Of a stretch of 64,000 nt of DNA, positions 31,907-55,389 are shown piece after piece. Location of the stretch: positions 45,439,013-45,503,012 of the forward strand of contig JAKTNV010000005.1 of assembly GCA_022747635.1 (NCBI GenBank). The letters run 5' to 3'. This DNA is from Hetaerina americana (taxonomy: Eukaryota; Arthropoda; Insecta; Odonata; Calopterygidae). The first letter of the stretch is position 1; each line of letters opens with the position of its first letter. The translations under genes and the position numbers were made by a program. The notes under the pieces were generated by a model. It was not told where the DNA came from. It did not search any database and saw only the letters and a program-made list of their open reading frames with translations.

Positions 31907-32165
31907 GGGTCGCGGTAGTCCAGGGGGTAGAGCGTTGGACTGCTGACCGGAGGGACCCGGGTTTGATTCCCAGGCTAGGCACTCTGGGCACCTGCAGCTC
32001 CACCCAAGCTATGTGATTTTTTGGGTACCAGATCTTCCTGGGCAACCATAACCGGCATATGGAAAGGAACTGGCTCCCCTACCCTGATGTGTGAATTTCG
32101 CACGCCATCGAGCTTAGTACTGGGTGAACTCTACCGTCACCTACCAAACCGACCTTTGATTACTG
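31907..32165 (+). repeat. tRNA-derived SINE
   Basis: A tRNA-like head (31908-31982) has an A-box-like TAGTCCAGGGGGTAGAGC and a B-box-like GGGTTTGATTCCC with near-canonical spacing. A tRNA-unrelated body (CACCTGCAGCTCCACCCAAG and onward) follows, ending near CCGACCTTTGATTACTGA. Its GC content is well above the flanks. RNA polymerase III promoter elements are inferred from the boxes. Not a functional tRNA: no proper acceptor stem or 3' end. Confidence 0.75.
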
Positions 32166-32978
32166 ATTTAGTTATAGTAATCTCGCTCTAAGTTCTCATC
32201 TAGATAACCTAAAAACTTTTCTTTATAATAATCTATACTTTTGGAAGAACATTATTAGAATCTTAGAATGAAACGTCTAAGCAGCATAAAAAGAGGACCA
32301 AGGTTGGGAATCACTCGCAGTGCAAAGGTTAAATTACAGGTAAAAACTCATGTAAATTGGATGGTTGTCTCTTTGGTGATGATATTGAAAACTATTATTA
32401 GCCCTATCATTCTACAGTAAAAGAGGTCATATAAATAAAATTAGAGAGATTATATGTAGAGAAGATAGATTTAAGATGTTTATTTTCAGAAGAATGACAA
32501 GGGATTAGAACAACCTTGTCCAACTGTGCTAAGGGGGATAAGTAATTTTTTACCAAAAGTAGTCTGGTATATAATCACTCCTGGCATATTGCCTTGCTTT
32601 CCTTGTCTATTCCCATATCTTCCAAATCATTTTTTACAACATTTTGTTTCGATACACTGTGATTCACTCTAAAAACATTCTGCGCACAACTTTGAATTCT
32701 GTGCCCACCACGATGCCACCACATTGAATTGAATTGATCGAAGGACTGCGGGTTCTGGTGAGGCACAAACAACTTTTAAATTATGGTGGACACATTGAGT
32801 TGAATTTCTATACAGATGGCAGAATGAAACTCATAATCTTAGAGATTCTTATGCGTAATGTAAAACCATAAATTAGAATCAGATATCCCAATCTACTGTG
32901 TCAGTCCTAAATATAAGTAGAATAAATATGGGGGAAAATATTTCAGATCAAAGCAAAAATTACTAAAATTTCTTCTTT
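32166..32978. other. Intergenic DNA with an odd presequence-like ORF
   Basis: An ATG at 32268 opens MKRLSSIKRGPRLGITRSAK followed by GT, which resembles a mitochondrial presequence. However, CAAGGTTGGGAATCACTC inside it resembles a hAT-type terminus, and the donor is poor. I do not use it as SdhB exon 1. Confidence 0.3.
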
Positions 32979-33640
32979 CTAAAAGAGTTCATCATAACAT
33001 CCTAGTGCATTGACACACTGATGCCAGAGCCTCTGCCTATCGCCGTACGCCTCCTGGGAGGCGTCGACAGGAACATCGTTCAGGCACCTCATGACGATTT
33101 CTTTGGAATTATCCAACATTCTAAAATGTTTGCCTTGTAAGCTCCTTTTTATTCTTGGGACCAAACATAATTCCGGCGTTACCACATTGGGGCAGGAGGT
33201 CGGTCCAAGAGATCACGCGAGATTGTCACATGAACCTTCAGCCTTCTGATCTTCCGACAGATCCTTTGGGACCACACCAACAGAACCTTGTCACACAACT
33301 TTCCCATGACTATATCTTCTGTAATAATGTGATGCACTGCGTTTTTCGAAATATTGCTCCCCTCTGCTAATATTCCGACACTCGGGCGTCGATCAGAATT
33401 GAGCCTGTCTCTCACGTTTTGCATATTTTCGCCGCACTATCGTCGACTAATGTCAGGGGCGTTCCTCGTCATCAACCTCCTCTCCGCCTTCCCGGAACTA
33501 CTTATGCCAGAGGAAAAACATTCCTTGGGGCATTACTAACCATAGTCATGGTTTCCCGATACGAATTTCCTAGCTTAATACTAAATTTTATCCGTATTTT
33601 TACTTCTTGGAACGTGGCATCGTGACGCGTCCCTCGAACA
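32979..33640 (-). pseudogene. Gutted mariner transposase
   Basis: The minus strand carries an N-terminal mariner part: FLWHK, then FREGGEEVDDEERP, then NVRDRLNSDRRPS with SNISKNAVHHIITED and VPKDLSEDQKAE in neighbouring frames. It then jumps near 33170 to the C-terminal part (PRIKRSLQGKHFRMLDNSKE ... GDRQRLWHQCVNALGCYDEL, stop at 32979). The whole catalytic region is deleted. Different sublineage from the other mariners here. Confidence 0.78.
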
Positions 33641-34653
33641 ATGGTCCATCCTAACAGCCTTTCGCACCCAGTAACGGTGCATTTTCCACTGACACCGGCC
33701 TCATTGCTGTCCCAAAACCTTCCACCACCTTTCTCACCACAAATTGACCCACTCCAGGAAGGCCGGAAAAAATCACTACTTGTTTTCGGGGTAGGCCCTG
33801 TGTGTGTATTTCTGCATCGATATTCTTCTTTCGGATTTGGAACGTATCGCGTTGCTTTAATTTGATGGTGGCATATTTAAATGCAAATTCACAGGATAAT
33901 AATATAGTAGCAAAACAAATGGGTGGTTATCTTATGCGCACGCTCTAAATTTCAATACAATTAAATGGAAAATGGTGGTACCGTGCTGATTCATTTGCTT
34001 GCCCATGTTTCGGAATAAATACCTAAATAGGAAAATGGTAATGTCTTAGAACATCGTATACTTTCCTTTGTTAGTAAATATTGCCGATCCCTGTGTTTTT
34101 CGTGAAAAACGTACTGTTATAGTGACAGAAATACCATAAAAGATAAGCCATTGCACAGCATTAGCTAACGATTTATAATGCGGATTAGATTGAATACCTA
34201 CCTGAATGAATGAGAGGAACAGCTCTACGGAATGGAGCGACATATGGCACATCGTTTGTGGCATGTAGATAATGCTTGCTTCTTAATATTCGACGATCAT
34301 GATGCATCTTATTTGATTATAATTGTTACTTGTAGTTTATAAACAAGTGGATCGTCGCCAAGGTTGCGATTATTATGATTATTGCGGCTCGCAATACAAG
34401 TTATTATTTGATTTAATTTCCATTTATATTCATTCAAAAGAATTCATTTTCATAATGGCAAGAAAGTTTTTATTACTAAGCCCAATGGATGTATTTTTAG
34501 ATGAGATGAGAAAATCACATAATTATTGCTGATCACTTTAATTATTTTCACAGTCACCTGCATAATGCTAAATGTGGTTGAGACATGGTATTATAAAGAC
34601 ACTTTTGGTTAAAAAAACATTAATGATGTGTGTACCTAATTTTTCCATTGTAG
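33641..34653. other. Probable SdhB 5' region
   Basis: CpG content is higher than in the introns down to about 34380. A promoter and first exon of SdhB are expected here because the 34654 exon has no start codon upstream of the mature protein. No TATA or other motif is convincing. Confidence 0.35.
34005..34037 (+). CDS. SdhB: Candidate SdhB exon 1 (targeting peptide), tentative
   Basis: ATG at 34005 opens MFRNKYLNRKM and ends in phase 0 at ATG|GTAATG, the phase needed by the exon at 34654. Joined to LRKTSAVVRSWKDK it gives an N-terminus rich in Arg/Lys and free of acidic residues for about 24 positions, as expected of a mitochondrial presequence. It would make a 272-residue SdhB. The donor is weak and the exon very short, so another exon could be the true one. 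Confidence 0.3.
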
Positions 34654-45767
<11,114 letters not shown>

Positions 45768-48270
45768 AATTATTATTTTTTGCTGTCTATGTACAAATTT
45801 GTGGGCAATAAGAGTGCATGTTAATGCAAATGACCAAAATATTTTAATTTGCTGCAACCAAAAATTCAATTGGGCAGGAAAGACATGATTTAAGCTGACT
45901 GTTACTATGATTTAAGTTCATCAACACATTACTGAACTTCTAGCCCGCATAACTTCTGCCCAACTATACCTGCCCTGGATCAAAAAGTGACACCACCCTA
46001 GGATGGTTTAAACTGTGGTGGCACTAGAGCACTATTGACCAGTGCAACTCTTCAGTTTCCTGTATCTCTCAAGAAGAACCTTGGCCATAAATCCAGACTA
46101 TCACTGGATGATCAAAGTATCTTTTAGTGACAATCCTAATGTAACATCATATTTAATAGGCCACTTTTGAAAGTTTCCCTTGCTCTGTACATTCATGGAA
46201 AAATGGCAGATGAGAGTGGTTTTCCAGAATGTTATAATGAATAATTGACAACTGCAAGAGCTTTGAGTGCGCTTGATGTTTCTTACCAAAGTTGAGCTGT
46301 ATCAAAGAATTATTTTTGAAGTTAATCAAAACTAAAATTTATCATGGGTCTCTGCATTTCCTCAAGACTTTTATTTTCGAGAGTTGAGAGCATTAAAGAA
46401 AATAAGTCTTGTAGAGTCAGTGAGCAAATAAACCTTTCTCGTAGTCACATAACCAATAGAAACCATATTAGGAGCTGGCAAAGGGTAATGAGGGAGTTTT
46501 CTTAAGTTTTGTTCGAAATAAAAAAATGCAAAAGGGATAATGGAAATATTTTGATGCTAATGCAACAATTACTTAAAGTATGATAAACCAGATGCTTAGG
46601 AGTGACTTTAACGTATAAATACCCGTTAATCGAAGTCGCAGATCACAAAATGTAGTTGTATTCAACTCGGAGATGAAGAGGGATCTAATATAGAGTAGGA
46701 TGCTGGATTTTGAGTTTTGTTAGGAGTCACAAAATATTTATTTAGTAGCTGTGTTCATCCAAAAACCTACCTTAACCGGTAGATTACCTAATAATAATAA
46801 TAGTTGTATCCTTTTCTTTCCTTTAACTTAGACAATGATCAATATACCTAATTTAATTGCGTTATAAACTCCCTGAATAACATGATGTACCTCAAGAATA
46901 TGAGTAAGTTACATCGACAGCCTTTCACAAAGCAGTTTAACTGACTCCCGGGGCCAGATATCGTTTAAGCACCATTAATTTAGGTCATTTTGAGACCGGG
47001 GTCCACTTCCTTCAGATTTTTCTAACCCATAGGATCATATTACTTCCTATATTTTATTTAGTAACACGCACGGGACATTTTGTCGCCCAATATTTGTCCG
47101 CAAAAATGAAACTGATAACGCGAATGTGCCTAACCGAATAAAAGAAACAGAGATTTTTACGGTCACAACACCCCTAAATTTGAGCGACGCGATTGCCGCA
47201 GGTTGATAAATATTGTTTACCTCAGAGGTTTCTGCATGCAGTAATTACGACCCCGACTGTCAGGACCAAGGCGGTTATTCGAGCAAGGAAAATTACGAAG
47301 ATTGTACTTCCGGGAGTGGTTTATCCCCCGCAAGATATTAAATTATTGTAGGGATCAAAACAGAATTGGTGGCCAAAGCAATATCCAAGTAACATGTGGG
47401 TACGTTTAGGAAAGTTTTAAAATGCTGTCAAGAGGGACGAGAACGTGAAAATATCGTTAAGAAACTAGTCATTATGATTAACATGAAGATTATTGCATCT
47501 AGGAATTGAAATGACAATGAGAAAAAGCAAACTAGATTGGAGGTAATTAACTCAAAACTACAGGCTTCATAAGAAACTAACGAAGACGGTAGACATGTAC
47601 TTCCGGTTTGGCTTTGATTAGACGCCGATTTCTAATCTTAAAGACTGACATTAATCGAAATAGTTAGATTTTTGGCAAGGATTTCACTCTACTTCATGAA
47701 AATATCAACTAAGTGTTGTAGTGATGCCTTTAATTCGTTTAGAATCGCGAGTATGTGGAATATTGTCATCCATTCATGACTCGACAGTAAAAATTTTCCT
47801 TCATCTATAGCAAAATTAAAATAATGAAAATACCCACTTAGTTGGGTAATCATCTAATATGTTTTCCAAGCATATCTTCATGTCCGTCGTTTCAATTAAC
47901 CGGCGGGTCGTGGTGCTTTTTGGATTCTTCATGGTGATTTCCTTTTAGCGAAATGTAGGACTAAATGGAGAGAATAAACCCCAATGCGAAAAAATAGTTC
48001 AATTTCGGCTAATCGGAAACGTACATTATAAAAAATCACTACTATGTGTATATAAATTCTCATTTTCCGATCAACAGAATTCCTTCGCCAACAATGCACA
48101 TTTAGAGGGACTTTTTTATTTCAAACTTCTGCCAAGACTTGTGCATCTATCGACCCAGAATGTCATCGGATCAATTAAATCTGTTCCACAGGAAAAATTC
48201 AGTGATAGCAGCTCTCAGTTTGCATGACACATGAAAATCGTTAATAAAGAAATGACCCGATAGATGGCAG
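45768..48270. other. Intergenic DNA between SdhB and lolal
   Basis: The SdhB 3' UTR is expected first; AATAAA at 46427-46432 is one candidate signal. From about 47050 CpG becomes more frequent and TACTTCCGG occurs at about 47307 and 47598 (ETS-like cores), suggesting the lolal promoter side. No ORF of note. Confidence 0.45.
46742..46801. repeat. Dispersed ~60-bp motif, copy 2
   Basis: Reverse complement reads TTATTATTATTAGGTAATCT then ACCGGTTAAGGTAGGTTTTT. Matches 18729-18789 at about 85% over 60 bp in opposite orientation. Confidence 0.55.
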
Positions 48271-48327
48271 GACACTGTATTGAGTTTTGTTTTTGGCTTG
48301 CTCTACTTAATTGAAAGCTGGCTGCTG
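48271..48327 (+). promoter_or_regulatory. Possible lolal 5' UTR exon and donor
   Basis: GCTGCTG|GTGAGT at 48321-48333 is a strong donor, about 450 bp before an acceptor TTATATTGCAG ending at 48780, directly upstream of the lolal start exon. A 5' UTR exon ending at 48327 is therefore likely. Its start is unknown. Confidence 0.4.
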
Positions 48328-48821
48328 GTGAGTGTTTTTACTTAGTGGTTTTAATTCATTAATTTATGAAACGTAATTAAATGTGACTTTAACAATATTA
48401 CATTAAATTCTCCTTCTAAAAAACATCGGAGTAGCCTGTTTGTTTTAGTATTCTTTGCCCAAGAGAGTAACTTTCTCCCAACGTTACGTGGGTGCCAGAA
48501 AATGAAAGCGATTGTCGCCTATCCCCTGTCCTTAATTTGTTCAAGGGAGATTGTAGGATGATCATAATTATTTGCCAATGATTATCATTTTTATGGCAAT
48601 CATGTTGCATTGCATGTGTAATTTTTTGTAGAGTAGTACATTGTCAATGTTTCTTAAGACATTTGCTGTTAAGGCAACTCAATGTGTGTTTCTACTCCGA
48701 TGTGTTATAGTGCGTCAATGTAAATTATAAAATGAACTTCCGTTTTGCCCAATTTAAAATACCAGTTTATTATATTGCAGAAAGTTATTACCCCGGAGAC
48801 TGGTTGCACTCCGACACCAAA

Positions 48822-49007
48822 ATGTCCGAACCGCAGAAATTCTACCTCAAATGGAATGACTTCCAGTCTAATATGGTCTCGTCTTTCAAACATTTAAGAG
48901 ACGAGAAAAGTTTTACTGACGTGACTCTTGCCTGCGAAGGCCAAACTTGTAAAGCCCACAAAATGGTTCTATCAGCTTGCAGTCCGTACTTCAAATCTTT
49001 GTTGGAG
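48822..49007 (+). CDS. lolal: lolal coding exon 1
   Basis: Start MSEPQKFYLKWNDFQ; ATG in the context CCAAAATG. Donor GAG|GTTAGT, phase 0. 62 codons covering BTB helices 1-2 and the dimerisation strand. Acceptor GCAG at 48777-48780 opens the exon, with 41 nt of 5' UTR. An in-frame upstream ATG (48732) lies in the presumed upstream intron. Confidence 0.95.
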
Positions 49008-52000
49008 GTTAGTACGTACTGTGTTTCTTCTGCCATTAGATATTTAGAAATCTTTATTGTTTGAGTTCTATGATGAATATCTTCCAATTTTCCTGTGTGG
49101 CGTGGGCTGCGACGTTATGGCATGGCTAATGCCTTGAAATAGTTTGCAATGCAGGATGCTGCAATTTATTTGCCGTAGGCAGAGTTATTATCGAAAAAAC
49201 CCACAAAATGACTTATATAGGTCACATAATGGTCTATTTAAATGAGTAATTGTGTAATAGGAAGAAATTAGTTATATAGTGGTTTAACCCTTTTATAAAG
49301 TGAACCATATTCTCCGTTATTTTAATGTAATTTTTCAAACTAGTGTTCATATCGCAGTAATTGTGGTAGTTTAAGTCCATTATAATACTAGAAGTTTACA
49401 ATAGCGTCATTTATGTATTGATAATTTCAATACTTGATAATAGACTCGCAAGAAAGACTAACTCCCTGTTGTGCTGTTAAAATATTCCGAGGAGATTTCA
49501 TGTTTCATATTGACTATCATTTGAAACATGCCACAGCAAATTAGTCGTCAATCAGACAACAAGTCATTTAGTTTTAAGTGATAGCTTTTCGGCTTAGAGA
49601 ATAACATCTAGCCCAATAAAAATAAAAGCCTGTCAGTAAACTTCTCAGTAAGGATAAGCATAATCATTTATTTTGGGCAAATCATAAAATTGACAGCTTC
49701 ATGCACATAGAACCAATTCGTAGTAGTGAATAAGGTACTTGATAGTTCCATGTACTTTTTATTTTAATGAGAAATGTCTCAAAATGCAGCATCATCTTTA
49801 TGCAAATACTGCCGAGGACACCATGCTTATGCACTAATTGGGTGACGATGGGTTTCCATGAGAGAACCCATGGCCGCCTCCTCCTAACCCCCCCCCCCTT
49901 ATCCCCCTTCTTTCTTCTTTTCCCCATCCTTCCCTGCTCTAAATTCCAATGGCTTCACACCCCATCAGTGAATAAGCCCAGTGTCTTCTTCAGTGTTTAC
50001 TTGATTCTTGATGATATTGTGCATTTAAGACTGGGTGATTTAAATACTATAGATGTGTGTGGAATGACTTGGTCTGAACATTTTCTTAGTCGCAAAAGTC
50101 ATGATTGTTTTTATGCTGTTTGGAAAAGTTGAAAAGGACTGTAAAATCCTTTTTAACCTCTCTCACTTTAACTGGCCAATGCTCTATCCAGTGTCAGTTT
50201 CTTCAGAGAATGAATGATGTATATAATCAGTTAGCATGATTCAAAAAGATGTTGCAAAGGTTTTTATATTTTTGAATTAAATTAATTTTCTTTTATATAA
50301 TAGTGATTCAAATTACCAAACAAATATTTTAATTTAATTTATTGCCCTGAAATAATATTTTGAATGTGCTTTTTAATTAACTGGCTAATTGTTTACCTGG
50401 ATAAATGCCTGGGCCCACCATGGCTGGGGTATAGGGCGTCCGTTGTAAAACAATGCACAAGAGGTGTGAAGAAGACATTAAATCTTAAAATTACTCTTGA
50501 AACCTCAGTGCATAGAATTTTTTCAAAGTTCTTCATGTGGTTATAAATTGAGGTCATAAGGCAACTTTTTCTTAATACCCTTAAGGAAAAAGGGAAAAAA
50601 TGTTTTGGAGCCATCATAGTCCCCATTATTTCCCTCCTATCAAATCCCTTAATCCTCTCCCAGTCACCATTTTTTTCCAAGGTTTCATTCTTTCTTTTGG
50701 GTGTCAATTGACATGCCAATCATGATCATATAGGACTAGATCTGAGAACCTACATATTTACATATGTTTGCTTGGTGTATAAAATTGAGAATGGCTCTAG
50801 ATTGAATTAGGTTTTACCTTCTGCCCTAATGACCCAATGGTCTTTCTTATGATACCACTCTCTATTTTGAATCATGCATCATTAATGTTATTGGTAATCT
50901 ACCGGTAGATTACAGAATAAGGTAGGGGCTGAACCCTAAGGTGCATGATACAATCACAATGTATGGCTTAGTGTTTGTGTTTAATGCAATTGCTAGTAAA
51001 GGAGCAATGATTTTAATTGTCAAACGTATGTGAATTTATTGTATATGTGTATTGTCTGACCTTCAATATTTTCAAATGCTGAGGAGAGGCAGGTGGGACA
51101 TGGAATTATTTTTTTGTAAATGATAAGGAATCAGCTCTTTGACATGAGGCAAGAGTAAGATTATTTTGTCGATCGAAATGCTGAACGCACTATTTTGCTC
51201 ATTCCATTTATTTATCTAATACTTATGGAAAAATAATACTATCTCATCTGTGAAATGCCTCCAACTACCAAATGGGCACTTCAATCTGGGAATTTACTTG
51301 TTTAGATGCTGAATACATTAGATTTTTGCAGTGGTTCATTGGTATTGAGAAAACTAGTTTTTCTGCATGTGAAAAATTTTATGACTCGTGCTTTTTTGTG
51401 CTCCATGGGTATCTTCAAGAGCAAAGTGGACATCCACCATGACACGAGCACATGGTAAAATTTTTAGGGGTCTTTTTCACCATAGAACTTTTATTATTCA
51501 TTTCCTCTGGTTCAAACATCTTAATTGGTTCTGAAACTTTGTCACGTTATAGTATCAGTGAATCGAACCCTCACATTTCATAGTTTCAGAAGTTTGTGTA
51601 GGGATAAGATATCTATCTCACTACAATGAATTAAGATTCCTAAGTTTTAGCAATTTTTTAGAATAATAATAACTTTTTAAAATTAAATTACATGACTGAA
51701 TATGATTATTATCACCATAAAGTCATGAATCCTTGTTTAAAAAACTAAATTTGTACAACTTCGCAGATATTCATTGCCAAAAGCTTTGTAAAAGACAATT
51801 TTCAACCTTAACATTTTGTGAATTGGTAATCCTTGACCAAATTTCTACCTTGGTGATCCAAAAAATATCAAATAAAAAATATTCATGCTATGGAAAATCT
51901 GTTATAGAATTGCTTTTCATCTACATAAATGCTCTTTAAAATTTAACATTAGGTCTGAGGTTTTTTATTTTTTTCTCTCTCAGGAAAACCCATCGAAGCA

Positions 52001-52174
52001 TCCTATAATTATTCTGAAGGATGTGCCATATGGGCATCTAACAGCAATTTTAGAATTCATGTATGCAGGGGAGGTAAATGTATCTCAAGAACAATTGCCC
52101 GCTTTTCTGAAAACAGCAGAACGATTGAAAGTGAAAGGATTAGCAGAAGCACCGCAGTCAATTAAGAGGGAAGG
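48822..52174 (+). CDS. lolal: Lola-like (batman) BTB protein (whole gene, 3' end uncertain)
   Basis: Exons 48822-49007 and 51984-52174 give 126 residues ending IKREG. From memory this agrees almost position for position with Drosophila lolal/batman (127 residues). It has the tramtrack-group N-terminus (FYLKWNDFQ), the BTB core (FTDVTLACEG, AHKMVLSACSPYF) and the second half (HPIIILKDV, EFMYAGEVNVSQEQLPAFLK). The protein is a BTB with no zinc finger. In flies it partners GAGA factor and other BTB proteins and is tied to Polycomb/trithorax regulation in the nucleus. A phase-2 donor follows at 52175. Reading through instead adds YVCIYS and a stop at 52194-52196. Confidence 0.93.
49008..51983 (+). 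other. lolal intron
   Basis: 3.0 kb, GTTAGT to CTCTCTCAG. Contains a C-run near 49889-49898 and a partial copy of the dispersed motif (50890-50931), but no transposon protein traces. Confidence 0.6.
50890..50931. repeat. Dispersed motif, partial copy 3
   Basis: GGTAATCTACCGGTAGATTA is a near-perfect palindrome that shares GGTAATCTACCGG with copy 2. AATAAGGTAGG follows, as in both other copies. Confidence 0.45.
51984..52174 (+). CDS. lolal: lolal coding exon 2
   Basis: Acceptor TTTTTCTCTCTCAG with a long pyrimidine tract. Begins ENPSKHPIIILKDV and ends AEAPQSIKREG at GG|GTATGT, phase 2. If the donor is not used, the frame stops at 52194-52196. Confidence 0.92.
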
Positions 52175-52196
52175 GTATGTATGTATCTATTCATAA

Positions 52197-55116
52197 TTTG
52201 GAAGTAAAAGTGTCAGTTTCATAGGAATCCATAAAGTAATTTGTTGTCTTTTGCATGGGTTTGCAGTTGTAAGTTTAATCATATATCTTTCTATTTCATG
52301 ATTGCCATGATTTTTACACCAACTAGTTTCAGTAACCAATCTATTAATCGTCACATAATTAAATATATGTTATAAGCGAATATCACTGAAATTATTATTC
52401 CAATGAACAAAATGAATATTCTCTAAACAGTCAAATGCACATTTTGGTTAACTACCGGACAAGGCAAATAAATAACTTTTTTACATCCTCAATCATTCTG
52501 AAATGTATGCAGAGGAGGGCTTATGATGCTTTTTTAGCATCCTTTTGCTCCTGGAGTATTGCTCTGTGATAGGTTTCTAGGCTCCTTCCAAGTTTCCCCT
52601 TGTTGAAGGGTCTTGTGGATGAATTTTGAGTCTACCCTGATTTCCACATCTTTTTCGGCTTCTCCTGAAAAGCCAGTAAAGTTACAAAAAAAAGGCAACT
52701 CATACTTAAATTAACACCAGAGGTGATATTCTTCCACAATAGAAAATGAAATGATTGAAATCTCTATATCATATTTTATCTCACGCTGTATGCCACCTTT
52801 CCTTGCATCCCTTTTTTCTTTTGCTCACTTGAAGGTATTATTTAGAATGGATGAATCTTTGTTGTCATTATAAATCATTAAGAATTTAGTATTTACATTT
52901 AATATACTCAGTTGTAAAAATGCAGAATTATTTGATAATTTTTTATTTCACGTTTTTCCAATATTTTGGAGAAAATAAGTATTCTGTCTCAATGGAAATA
53001 AACATGGATCATGGTGCATGACTTGGGAATTCATGATTACAATAATGTTCATTTTAGATTTGGCTGCATTTTCAAATAGCTTTTAGGCTATTGTGCATGC
53101 AAGTGCTGGCAAAACAACAATCCTATAGAGAAACAGACTTAGGATACCAGTGAAGCTTGTGGTAAAAGGGGATGATTTGCAGAAAGTACCTAATCTAATT
53201 CCAAGCACAGGTTAATACATGTAAAGAAACATTCATCATCGTTAAAATTTGTGGCAAATTCCTGAATTTAATTAATGTCAATTGACAATTGTTCATGAGT
53301 TTATTTTTAGAGCAATGGATGTGGATGCTTTTTATGGTAGTCTAATAAGTGGTTTGGTACTGTGGTAATGAGTTAAAAATTTTCAAATCAATGTTGTTTG
53401 AGTATTGATGCATATGTTCTGCAACTGCCGATCTTTCAGTATGACCTAGTTTGAAGCAAGGCATGTGTTCTTTAAATCATATGAGAATATTTCTATGTGT
53501 TGGTTCTATGTACGATTGGTCACATTCGTGATAACTTATCTCGTATTTGCCTGATTTTTGGAGTGAATCAATGGGATCTTTTGGGTTTCCTAAAAGTGTT
53601 TTGAGTTTGTAATTTGTGATGAATATAGGTAGGAATACCATGATTTTTTGAAAATCAGAGCAAGTCCTTCAGTCAGTGTTCATTTTATTTTAATTATTTA
53701 TTTATTTTCCTTACTAATTTCCCTCCTCATATCCTTTGCCCATTTTTAAGATTATGGCTGGGGTTGATTCTTCCCATAATATTCATACAACCATAGTTAC
53801 CGTTCTTTTTATTCACAGTCTTCAACCAATTTAGGGAAGGTAAGAGTTGCCCAATCTGATCATACATTTGTGTAAAAAGTATCGGGAAAAGTTTCAGAAA
53901 AATAGATGTATATCGCTACAATGCCTCAAAATTCCTCGAAGTACATCCCTTGAGCATTGACTTACTTTTGATGGTGGCTTTTCCTCAACTCAAAGGCTCC
54001 TTGGTAGGCAGATTCAAGAAGGTCCTTAAGGGTACACATGCAAGCTTCTTTGATGGCACCTAGGGTACTTCTTCAATTTTTCATGTCAATAGCCATCCAG
54101 CATGGTACAAGCTCTACAAAGATGGCTGAGAGATTGTGGAGGACCAGCTGTTCTCCACGTTCTCTTGGTCATCTTTGAAGAGCTTGTGCCACTTAAAAAT
54201 TAGAGTTAGTGGTATGCTTTCATCCTTGAACACTTGGCAAATCATGCCCAATCGTTTTGCCTTGAATTGAGTCAGTGCTTGCTGCATCTTGAAGGTCAGT
54301 CACCCCACTGCCAAACCTGCGTCGTGATAGCCCACTGCGATGTACAGTTATATTAGGAAAAAATTGTTCCCAATACTTTTTATGCAAACCTTGTTTCTCA
54401 TGGGATACATTCCTGTATCTCAAGAAACACCTTCCAATTCCTCGCCATGAGCTGCTCCAGCTATCCTTGATTAGGCTTAGAAAATCATTTTAAAAATGTA
54501 GAGTTAAAAGGGTCATGGACATTTACAGAAATTGCAGCATATGGACTCTTTTGTTTGTTTGAGTTAATCAGCATCATGTCAAAATCCTTGTGTTGGCCAT
54601 AGAATCTTCCATTTTGGATCAAACTTGATTTTTACAAATACAACTTCAGCATTTGTACATCAGCAATTATAGTTGTGACTTAGACTATCTTGTGGAGGTT
54701 TACTTTTGAGCAGAATTACAACATTCATTAATGCTGTTGTCAATATTTTCTCCAAAGCGTATAGGTTATGTTAATTACTACATGCCAAAAATTGATAAAG
54801 TATCCAATTTTTGAGCTAACATGATGATTATAAAAAACCAGGGTTAAGAGCTGTACGCCTAATTTTCAATGGGATTTTGATGAAACACTCAGAGATAGAA
54901 AGATGAAATTGTGGAGAGTGCAGGTTGAATCCAGAATGTTAAAAGTACTTTTGACTTCATCTATGTACCATTAGTTTGTTTGAGGATTTCCTTATGACTT
55001 ATTTGTTATAATATGTTGAGGATAATAATTGTAGCTTTTGAGTTTTGTTAATTGTGTGATCATTTTAAAAATCATCCCCTGTTACATATTGGTTTATAAT
55101 GGCTAAAAAATTTGAG
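52197..55116. other. Downstream of lolal or its last intron
   Basis: AT-rich. 53950-54480 has different composition, and a minus-strand frame (54220-54423, YWEQFFPNITVHRSGLSRRR) that looks like a decayed mobile-element protein, but I cannot identify it. Confidence 0.4.
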
Positions 55117-55389
55117 TAGTAGTTTTTAGGGGAGGCGACCGACAACTGAGGTCATTTGCGCCATAGGGGATGGACAGGAAAGGATGAAGGGTGGAGAGAA
55201 ACCCGGCGTCGGCATTAGCCTACTCTTTACGAAAGGCGCCAAGGGGTCCGCAGTTTAACGTCCCATCCGACGGACGGCGTACTCACCCAAAGTGCCCTCC
55301 ACAAAGCACCTCAAGTAGGGATCGAGATACCTCTGAAAAATATTCAACACCGCCGGGATTTGAACCCGCGCCCTCTGGGTGGGAAGCCA
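55117..55389 (-). repeat. SINE, 5'-truncated copy
   Basis: Minus-strand copy of the SINE at 63136-63440, aligning over its whole length apart from the first ~25 bases. It holds the B-box GGTTCAAATCCC-like motif, TCTCGATCCCTACTTGAGGT and TGCCGACGCCGGGTTTCTCT, and ends in an ACTACT tail (seen as AGTAGT at 55117-55125). GC-rich against an AT-rich background. Confidence 0.85.

Noticed and set aside
32268..32327. MKRLSSIKRGPRLGITRSAK as SdhB exon 1
   Set aside because: Presequence-like and phase-compatible, but it has a poor donor, lies just after a SINE and contains a hAT-like terminus motif.
54220..54423. Minus-strand frame in an unusual patch
   Set aside because: Looks repeat-derived, but I could not match it to a transposase or RT block.
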